From Dactylorhiza incarnata (Eukaryota > Streptophyta > Magnoliopsida > Asparagales > Orchidaceae): a stretch of 64,000 bases of DNA. A model generated the notes under the pieces. That model ran no database searches. It was not told the DNA's origin and saw only the letters and a program-made list of their open reading frames with translations. Shown here piece after piece: positions 55,801 through 64,000 of this stretch (position 1 is the stretch's first letter; every line of letters starts with the position of its first letter). The stretch is taken from NCBI GenBank assembly GCA_033032865.1, contig JAWHQI010000064.1:1-64000 (forward strand), read 5' to 3'. The translations under genes were made by a program, and so were the position numbers.

Positions 55801-56778
55801 ATACTGCTGATCGGGAATGACAAACCTACCCTGAAAGTTGTTAAGAACAACCTAGGGAACTGCTTTTCTATGAAGGACTTGGGTGAAGCGACTTACATAC
55901 TCGGTATTAAGATCTATAGAGATAGATCGAAGAAGTTGCTGGGTTTGACCCAGAGTACGTACATTGACAAGGTGTTGAAGCGGTTCAACATGCTTGAGTC
56001 CAAGAAAGGATTTTTGCCCATGTCTCATGGTGTGAATCTCTCTAAGGACCAGTGTCCAAAATCTTGTGAAGATAAGGACCGCATGAAGTTGATTCCATAT
56101 GCTTCGGCAATTGGGTCAATCATGTATGCAATGTTATGTACTCGACCCGATGTCTCTTTTGCTTTGAGCATGACTAGCAGGTATCAGTCTGATCCCGGTG
56201 AATGTCACTGGATAGCCGTAAAGAATATCCTGAAGTACTTGAGAAGGACTAAGGATGTATTCTTGGTGTATGGTGGAAAGGAAAAGCTCGTTGTAAGTGG
56301 TTACACGGATGCTAGCTTCCAAACTGATAGGGATGATTCAAAGTCTCAGTCAGGGTTTGTGTTTTGCCTGAATGGAGGAGCTGTGAGCTGGAAGAGTTCC
56401 AAGCAAGAGACAGTTGCTGATTCTACAACTGAGGCCGAGTATATCGCTGCAGCTAATGCAGCGAAGGAGGCTGTATGGATTAGGAAATTCATCGGCGAGC
56501 TAGATGTAGTTCCTAGCATTGTTGGTCCCGTAGTTCTCTACTGTGATAACAATGGTGCAATTGCACAATCTAAGGAACCTAGATCCCATCAGCGCTCCAA
56601 GCACATACTTCGGCGGTTCCATCTTATTCGTGAGATTGTCGAACGAGGAGATGTGAACATTTGCAGAGTGCCGACTGAGGAGAATATTGCAGATCCACTG
56701 ACAAAGCCTCTCGCGCAGAGAAAGCATGATGGTCATACTAGATCCATGGGTATACGATACCTGAGTGATCAACTCTAG
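52823..56778 (+). pseudogene. Copia-2 gag-pol polyprotein with a 1-nt deletion
   Basis: Same domain order and catalytic residues as Copia-1: zinc knuckle CHHCGKAGHWRRNC, protease DTG, GAG-pre-integrase, integrase D/D-35-E, RT YVDD, RNase H. Relative to Copia-1, one A is missing near 54896 (CGAGGG against CGAAGGG), which shifts the frame at the end of integrase; the first frame stops at 54997 after 724 residues and the correct frame runs on to 56778. The codon that is a stop in Copia-1 is an intact TGG here. A few other residues differ. The deletion lies in a short purine run, so a sequencing or assembly error is conceivable. Confidence 0.95.
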
Positions 56779-57744
56779 TGGGAGTCTTGTGGGTTGCATG
56801 TAAAATAAATATTCTGTTGGCTGTTTAAAATTTATTCATATGATGAATTGTGTACCAATTATTTCTTTTTACAATTAATGGCAAGTTCTTTTATTACGAT
56901 ATACTGTTTCTATATGATAGAATAAAATTCGTGATAAATACCCTTAGAATGTTCGCTTCCATAGGACATCAAGTACGAGACTTGAATGTGAGAGCCTATG
57001 ATTTCGAAGCTTCATTCTTAAAAGGTCCCTGGTCGAGGTATCATCGTAGAAGCTAAGGGTGATGATGATACGTTAAGACTAGCATGTGTGTTGACTGATG
57101 ACCGGTTCTCACAGGTCATGATATTGTGATATCAAGTCATCACATGGGTACTTGTTAGTGAACAAGTTGTACTGGACAGACCCAACCTGAGACTACTTTG
57201 TGGATTGTTACTTAAAAGTGTCACAAGTAGGTCTCATTTGACAATGGTGTTGTGGTCCTTTGACCTGAAGTCACAGCATTCACCGAGTGAGGAAGAGCGT
57301 GCTTTGATGTCATCTAAAGTCTTCCTTGAAGAAGGTTGATGATAAGGGTGGTCGTTGGGTACGTTACGAATCATTTGGGTGTTTGGGTGTGAGCAGATAT
57401 GGGATTTGTCCTCCTATATAACAGGAGTTGCATCCATGGGCCCCTTGATGGAATTGGACTGAGAAATGCATGGCCATGCTTGGTAGAGTCAATATGTGAT
57501 ATTGAGCTCACCATTCTCTGGAAGTCCGTTCTAGATCAAGAAACTTGGATTGAGCTATTATGAGGGTGACACGGTCCATACCTCTAGTTCTTTCCGGATG
57601 TAAGGGACAAAGGGACAAAGACAACGCTGGAACATTGGTCATAAAGGCTTATGAGTTATGAACTCTTATTGCTTGGGGAGCAATGATGCATTGCTAGATG
57701 CCGCTCATTGTTTGTGAGGTTTTTGGTTTGATACTTTCAAGATC
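56779..57744 (+). other. Copia-2 3' untranslated region
   Basis: Nearly identical to 7021-7986; non-coding. Confidence 0.7.
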
Positions 57745-57754
57745 AAGTGGGAGA
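57745..57754 (+). other. Polypurine tract of Copia-2
   Basis: AAGTGGGAGA one base before the 3' LTR, identical to Copia-1. Confidence 0.9.
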
Positions 57755-57755
57755 C

Positions 57756-58725
57756 TGTTGGAGTTGCCATTGTGATCTAGAAGTGGTCAAACATGTAATC
57801 TCACTGCCAACGCGATATGAGCCTGCAGGGTCGCACATAAGAGCATGTGGAGAAGTTGGAAGATTGACTGTGTTGGTAAAGGTTACCAATCACCATATAG
57901 AATGGGGAAGTCCAGCAATTGTTGCTGTCTGAATTCGTCGGATATAATTCGTCGGGATTCGTCGGGTCATTCCGTGGAATCTCGACGAATTATCACAGAG
58001 AGCCTTGACTAGGCAATTGTTGCCGTCTGTTGTGATTCGTCGAATTCGTCGGATTGTCCCGTGAAGACTCGACGAATTGTTACAGAGATCATTCTTGGCA
58101 AATGTTGCCGTTTGATCTGATTCGTCGAATTCGTCGGATTGTCCCGTGGAATTCCGACGAATTGTAACAGAAGCCCTTATTCTGATGTGTGGTATGCGGA
58201 TAGCGATTCTTCTAGAAGCTGTTTATCCTTTGGGTATAAATAGGACTTCGTTTTTAGGGTTCAGTGGGATAACTGAAAAAGAGAAAGGCCGACGGAAGTG
58301 TTCCGCTCTCGCCCGAACCCTAGACGGAAGGAGTTCCGTCGCTCGTTCGCCTCCGCCGACCTCCTCTCCGTCGATTGTCGCCGGCATTGTTCTTCCTGAA
58401 GCGGATCTAGCAATTCGTGGAAGTGCAAGGTGCAGCCTTTCTTCCTTCCGAGTTGCGTGCGACGTGACTTGGCGTTCTCCCGGCTCGTGTGGACTTCTGT
58501 AGAGACGTAGACATAATTCTACGTGAGAACTCTTCTTGCCACCGACAGGGATCAACTCTTGGAGCATCTTGGTTGGATTTGATCCAACCCCATTGAGGTA
58601 ATTTTTACCTAGTATTTTATTAACTTCTTGATTCAACATTCATGGCCGATCCAAGCATTTTTGGGTTGTTTCTGTTTATTTCCGCTGCGCCTACATCTGA
58701 TGTATGGTTCTAGAAAAACCCAACA
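57756..58725 (+). repeat. Copia-2 3' LTR
   Basis: 970 bp with TATA box at 58235-58242; one base different from the 5' LTR. Followed by CTTAC, the duplicated target. Confidence 0.96.
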
Positions 58726-58730
58726 CTTAC

Positions 58731-59932
58731 GCTTGCGGCTCTCCTCCTGGCGAACAAGAGGGGCAGAAACTTCTCACGAACAGGACGAAAGTGTTGGCTT
58801 TACCTTCGGCGAACAGGAGGGGCGACAACTTCTCGCAAACAGGAGGAAAGGGGGCGGCTTCACCTTCAACGAATAGGATCAAGGGGCTGCGGTTCCTCCT
58901 TCGCATACTGTGAGGAGGCACGATTTCCACGAATAGGGGGCAGATCCAACTCCTCTTTTCACGGGATCGGGCAGACATACCTATTAGGTCTCAGCGAACC
59001 TGATCCACAACAAACTACCACCTTGGTTCATGAACTGGAGCCACCACCTGCATGAAACACTCTCTGCACAAAACACCAACTGCATTAGGCACAATCTCCA
59101 CTTAACATCAATTGCACGGAGCACCTACTCAAAGACCCGAGACATCAGTCGACCTGCTCTAGTCAACTCATCTCTACTCGGGCTCAACCATGAACGTCGT
59201 CGCAATCAGATTACAAAACCCGACTCATCTAGACAGAGTACCAGAAGGGTGATCCCCTACAACACCTCGATCATCGAATCTGTCAGCTGCAGAAATAATG
59301 AGCACGCCTCCTCGTATTGTGGTCCCCATCAGCCGATACAGACTATCGAGCTGCTCAGCTAGCATAACACGGTGCGCCATCGCATCACCATCAGAACTTC
59401 ATCTCTCTCCGCAATGTTGTAGCTTCTAGAGTCCAATCTGCTCAATGAAATCAAATTTTTGCGCAACTTGGGTACTAGATGTACCCGCTTAAGCCTACAC
59501 ATTGCTCTGTCATGCGTCTGGATGTCCACCGTTATCCAGACGTGTGCCGCGAGCGCGTGTCTTCGAAATTCACGCCTTTTGTTCCAGAACAGCTGTCAAC
59601 CATTATCCCGCCATTTTGAGTACACACGCCCTTGGCACACAGACATGTGCCTCGAATATCATGCAACATATTATATATGCACATTCAGAACTTGGTTTCA
59701 CAAACCATCGCGATAAAACACTCCAATTTCCGCACATTCTTATGTGTGACCCTATAAGCTCGTATTACGTTGAAAGTAAAACTAATCATTGACTAATTCT
59801 AGATCACAAGATTCCAACACTGATACTAGGGTTTAATTGCTCACCACCATCTGCCATTTGCATATGATCTTCCTCCTCGATCACGCCGATGAAGCTTTGC
59901 GGAAGACCCCTCTCGTCGATCTTGTTAGGACT
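58731..59932. other. No gene recognised; right flank of Copia-2
   Basis: 58731-58900 has three diverged repeats of CTTCTCGCGAACAGGAGG type, ~60 bp apart. 59000-59900 is mixed sequence with no recognised protein. On the - strand 59815-59940 reads open (ERGLPQSFIGVIEEEDHMQM) and might be an exon or gag fragment, but I cannot assign it. Confidence 0.35.
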
Positions 59933-60982
59933 AAGCACGACCTGAGAGTTTAGGAGGGGCGACAGTGTACCGCGATCGATGAGGTCTTGTCGGCGTCCGC
60001 GCTCTTCATCCGCTCCCCTTTAGTTAATCCTCTGACTATGGAGACTACCAATAATATAAGACCGTGCAGTCCCGACATCCAGAGATCCTGTGGAGCAAGG
60101 ATCTTGCCAACTCCATCCACCTCATCGGAAACATCGGTGCCTCTGTCCAAATCAAGCAACTCAGCAGTGGGAAGGTCCTTTCCTCTACAAGCTTATGGGT
60201 GAAGAAGTCGTCCTTAGAGACTTCATGGTAATTCAAAAACAAATAGGGCAAAATGCACTAGAAATTTTTTCTTCCTTTTGTCCAGCATAATGTATGTGTG
60301 AAATATTTTGTAGTCGGAAGAACATGTCAACCAACGGGAGAATAAGGACACCAAATAAATGAACACAAGCTTTCACAATAATAACTCTGGTAGCTAGTTA
60401 CAACTGAACAAGGCTGAATACAAGTTGCATCCAACTTGAATCACCCAACCAATAGTAGGTAAGAACTTGGTCACGGACAAGGTCCGCTTCTTCTCCGGAG
60501 CACACTGCGCAGGTGATACTCGCTCGGATACTCGCTCCTCGCTACCGCCGGCGGTAACGCTGGCGTCGGGCGTTAGCTCTCCAACTCGCAAGCTCGCTGC
60601 TCGCACTCCAAGCTACTCGCATGCTCGCCACGCTTCCGTTGCCTCCACTTCTCGCTACCGCGAGCGCTAGCCACTAGCGTCGGGCGCTATCTCCGAAGTA
60701 GGTTACTCGCTCCTCGCTTCTCTTCTCGCTAACGCAGGCGTTATCCACTATCGACGGCGCTATCTCGCGAGTAGGTAACTCGCCTGCCGAACTTACTCCA
60801 AGTTCGATGCTCGTCTGGTAGCGCTCTCGTATCTCTAACTCGCTCAAAGTTGAGGATACTCGCCACTTTCAGAATCGATACTCTTTAGGGGTGTACCCCT
60901 CTATTTATAGGCAAAACAAGGGGGGGGGGGGGGGGGGGTGAGTAGGAGCTAACGCTGGCGCTAGCTCACTTCAATTCTAACA
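59933..60982 (-). repeat. 3' LTR region of the - strand copia element (lower boundary uncertain)
   Basis: The upper boundary is firm: on the - strand a purine tract is followed by TGTTAG at 60982. A TATA box CTATAAATA lies near 60907-60915 (- strand) next to a G run of about 19. Repeats of GCTAACGCTGGCG/TACTCGC type fill 60530-60970. The lower end could be 59933 (TGTTAG on the + strand would give a CTAACA terminus) or somewhere near 60300-60400; no TSD can be tested because the 5' LTR is outside the window. Confidence 0.45.
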
Positions 60983-60996
60983 CTCCCCCTTGAAGT
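60983..60996 (-). other. Polypurine tract of Copia-3, overlapping pol
   Basis: On the - strand CTTCAAGGGGGAG precedes TGTTAG. It encodes the last residues of pol (FKGEC), the TAG stop being the 4th-6th base of the LTR. Confidence 0.8.
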
Positions 60997-62751
60997 GAGC
61001 TCCGGGAACAACTCCAAGCAATGAGCGAAGCCTCCGGAACGGCCCCGCAGATAGGGGCATCATGAATATATCCGCAAGGTTGTCTTCACTCCGCACATGC
61101 TCCATGACGATCAAGGAACCCAGCACCTTCTCTCTGATGAAGTGATGCTCGATCTCTATGTGTTTGGTCCTTGCATGACACACTGGATTGGTTACCAGTT
61201 TCAATGCACTCTCATTGTCCCCGCGAAGAACAGTAGGTCCGCTGACCTCCTCGTCCACATCCTCCACTAGTCTCCTTAGCCAGACACACTCCTGAGCTGC
61301 TAAGGACGACGCCTTGTACTCGACCTCCGTGGTAGAAAGGGAAATAGAGTCCTGCTTCTTGCTACACCACGAGATAGCAGCAGCTCCACACAAGAACACG
61401 TAACCTGATGTCGACTTGCGATCATCAGCGTCACCTCCGTAGTCTGCATCTGTGTACCCATGCAGCTTGAAGTCAGACTTCTCTTCATAGGACAACCCCA
61501 TCTCAAGGGTTCCCTTCACGTACTTCAGTATCCCTTTGGCTGCCTCCAGATGAGGCTTCCGCGGCTCCTGCATATACCGACTAACTCGGCCGACAGCAAA
61601 GGCGATGTCCGGCCTCGTGATAGTCAAGTAGATAAGACTCCCCATTAGTGCCCGAAAGATCTTCGGATCAGGAAGAATCCTCCCTTCTTCCTTCCGAAGC
61701 TTCAGCCCAGCCTCCAGAGGAACGGAACTGTTCTTCCCCTCCTTCATGCCGAATCTTTCGACGATCCTCTCGGCATACGCCCTCTGGGAAACATACAGCC
61801 CGCCTCTTCTCTTCTCAACTTGGAGGCCAAGGAAATGGTGCAGCTCACCAAGATCCTTCATCTCGAAACGTATGGAAAGCTGCTGTCTCAGCGCCGCGAC
61901 CTCCTCATGGTTGTTCCCTGTCACGATCATGTCATCGACGTATAGCAGCACCAGCACGTGAAGACCTCCACTCTTCTTCACGAACATGCTGGAGTCTGAG
62001 TCTGAGGCATCGTAGCCACAAAACTGCAAGTACTCCGCAATCTTTCCATACCAGGCTCTCGGCGCCTGTTTCAACCCGTAGAGGGCCTTCTTCAGCTTGC
62101 AGACATGACGTGGCTGAGACTTGGACACGTATCCAGGTGGTTGCACCATGAATATGTCCTTGTCTATCTCTTTGTATAGGAACACGTTCTTCACATCAAG
62201 CTGCCACAACTTCCAACCTCGGCACGCCGCCAGAGCGATGATCGTCCTCACCGACGTCATCTTTGCGACAGGACTAAATGTCTCCTCGTAGTCCTCTCCG
62301 TAGGTTTGTGAGATGCCTCGAGCGACAAGCCTCGCCTTGTACCGCTCCACTTCTCCATCTGCTCTCTTCTTAACCTTGTACACCCATTTGTAGGTGACAG
62401 GTTTGATGCCCTCCACCATGGGAACCAGGTCTCATGTCTCATTCTTCTCTAGGGCCTCCATCTCCTCGATCATGGCCGCGTCCCATTCCTTGATGCCAAC
62501 TGCATCCTCAAAGCAGGCAGGTTCCCTCTCATCGAGTGGTCCTGCGAAGAAGCAGGAAACCAAACTCACGAAGTTTCCTCCTTATAGCGAGCAGGCGGGA
62601 CGATCGTCCTCTTCGACCTCCTCAAGGCTTGGCCACTATCTACCACTCCGGTAGACTCCTCTGCTTGAGTTCCTCTCTGAACTCCTCTCTGAATTCCTCC
62701 TGAAGCGGTGCTCTCCCTGCTTCTTGAGTTCGTAGCTCCCCCTGAGCCAGA

Positions 62752-62830
62752 AGCTCCTCCCGAGCCAGAAGCTCCTCCCGAGCCAGAAGCTCCTCCCGAG
62801 CCAGATGCTCCTCCTGAGCCAGATGGCGAT
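62752..62830 (-). repeat. 18-bp coding repeat in integrase C-terminal tail
   Basis: Five copies of GAGCCAGAAGCTCCTCCC or close variants (+ strand sense) encode GSGGAS repeats between integrase and RT, a likely flexible linker. Confidence 0.9.
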
Positions 62831-64000
62831 GGAGCATTTGGAGATAACTCCAACTCCACAGTAGGGTCCTCAGTGACCCACTCTTCTTCCCTGCTAGCTT
62901 CTCCACTCTCCGGCAGCTCCACTGAAGAGACTCCCTGGTATGAGACCAGTTCGTCAAACACTACGTCGCGCGAGACGACGAACTTGTGGGTCTGTGGGTC
63001 CATGCACTTCCACCCCTTCTTCCGCTCACCGTAGCCGATGAAGATACACTTCCTCGCTTTCGGCTCCAACTTGGTTCTCTGAGCGTCCGGGACGTGCACG
63101 AAGCAGGTAGAACCGAACACCTTCATGTGACCCACATTGGGCTTCTCCCCGAACATGAGCTGGTGTGGAGACACCATCCTGTTAGGACTCAGAGGTAGCA
63201 TGTTGATCACATGAGTAGCACACGCCATTCCCTCCGCCCATAAGGCCTTGGGAATGCTCTTGGCATGTAGCCAACTCCTGGAAGTCTCCACCAGATGGAG
63301 GATCTTCCTCTCTGCCACCCCATTCTGCTGAGGGGTGTGAGCGCAGGAGAGCTCCCGCCAAATGCCGAACCTCCTACAGAAAGAAGAAAACTCATTGGAG
63401 GTAAACTCTCCTCCATTGTCGCTTCTCAGCTTCTTTACACTGCGGTTCAGCCTCCCCTCCACAAGCTCCTTCCACTCTAGGAACTTGTTGAATACTTCTG
63501 AGTTCTCTCTCAGAAAGTATACCCACGTATAGCGGGTGTAATCATCCACCAGAACCAGCGCATACTTATTGCCTCCATAAGTAAGGGTGGCGCACGGCCC
63601 CATAATGTCATCATGTACGCACTCAAGAGGTGTCTTACACCTGGTCTCCGACTTATCAAATGGAAGTCGATGTGACTTTCCATATTGGCATCCGTGGCAC
63701 ACATGGTCGTGGCCGTAGGAAGAGAGATGAGGCAGGCCACTCACAACACATGACCCAGCCTCTAATGCCAGATCACAACACTGTCGTTTGTGTTCAGCTT
63801 GTCCACATAGACATTTGCAGACAAAACATACAAATCCTTCACCCTTCTCTCGGTGAGCATGACGTCAACATCGACAGACGATAGGTTCTTTAGGAACTTC
63901 ACCTCCTTCGGTCCAAACAACACGTGGTATCCAGCATCCACTGCGTTAGCCACCGAGAAGAGGTTCTTCTTCATGCCAGACACGTGATACACACTCTTCA

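Larger units (their letters stand above)
50812..58725 (+). mobile_element. Copia-2: full-length Ty1/copia retrotransposon
   Basis: 7914 bp. LTRs 50812-51781 and 57756-58725, both 970 bp, differing by eye at only one base (51250 C, 58194 A). The 5-bp target duplication CTTAC is at 50807-50811 and 58726-58730. PBS, leader, gag-pol, 3' untranslated region and PPT are all in place. One base substitution per 970 bp implies an insertion tens of thousands of years old if the usual grass rate of 1.3e-8 per site per year holds. Coding and 3' regions are nearly identical to Copia-1 but LTRs are clearly different. Confidence 0.97.
60977..64000 (-). pseudogene. Copia-3 pol remnant: integrase, RT, RNase H (runs off the window)
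   Basis: Reading down from 64000 on the - strand: 63762-63992 is the region before integrase (MYHVSGMKKNLFSVANAV), then a TAG and a frameshift near 63740-63770 at the RLGHV motif. 62566-63744 is integrase (CxxC finger CHGC, D46, D109, E145, D-35-E) plus a C-terminal GSGGAS repeat. A frameshift near 62577 and a TGA at 62432-62434 follow. 60977-62419 (480 aa) holds RT (YVDD at 160-163) and RNase H (D324, E367, D401). Two normally conserved spots are altered: KNVFLYK for the usual KTAFLHG and DIFMMPLS for DxLTKPL. The stop codon TAG lies inside the 3' LTR start, so the purine tract is coding. Confidence 0.9.

Noticed and set aside
59815..60240. Possible coding exon on the - strand
   Set aside because: Short open stretches in different frames with no recognised motif; could be LTR or random sequence.

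Overview
This is a plant nuclear window made almost entirely of transposable elements. I find no complete host gene, rRNA, tRNA, CRISPR array or prokaryotic feature. An angiosperm nuclear genome is indicated by Ty1/copia elements primed by initiator-Met tRNA, Ty3/gypsy elements of Tat/Athila character, a BED-finger hAT transposase, Tourist-type MITEs and Helitron-like ends. I cannot name the species.

Region by region. 1-9002: a truncated LTR followed by a nearly intact copia element (Copia-1, + strand; LTRs 922-1925 and 7998-9002) whose polyprotein carries one in-frame stop. 9003-16749: an older + strand LTR fragment split by a complete non-autonomous gypsy-type element on the - strand (9970-16621, TSD GTGTG, tRNA-Asp-type primer site, two zinc knuckles but no capsid or pol). 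16750-30898: a decayed Tat-type gypsy element on the - strand (gag, DNG-type protease, RT, RNase H, integrase remnants and its 5' LTR), split by a pol-less SIRE-like copia element on the - strand (17926-26608, TSD CGAAG). 30899-32433 and 38031-40460: old AT-rich sequence and two diverged LTR-like modules with minisatellites, surrounding a complete non-autonomous Tat-type element (32439-38025, + strand, TSD TCAGA) with G-rich hairpin LTRs and about 16 copies of a 78-bp repeat. 41055-46632: AT-rich DNA, small foldback elements and a run of Helitron-like elements (best: 43784-44895). 46676-49610: a full-length hAT transposon (12-bp TIRs, 8-bp TSD TGCAAGAG) with one in-frame stop. 49770-49993: a Tourist-like MITE (TSD TAA). 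50812-58725: Copia-2, sister of Copia-1, complete with TSD CTTAC and almost identical LTRs, broken by a 1-nt deletion. 59900-64000: the 3' half of another copia element on the - strand.

How the parts relate. Copia-1 and Copia-2 have very similar polyproteins with different single lesions, yet clearly different LTRs. The three non-autonomous LTR elements keep cis sequences (LTRs, primer site, polypurine tract) and partial or no gag, so they would depend on proteins from relatives. Five elements have verifiable target-site duplications, which lets the nesting order be read directly. The main interest lies in the non-coding architecture: palindrome- and G-rich LTRs, tandem arrays inside elements, shared short motifs across unrelated LTRs, and serial Helitron-like ends with long GC-rich hairpins.
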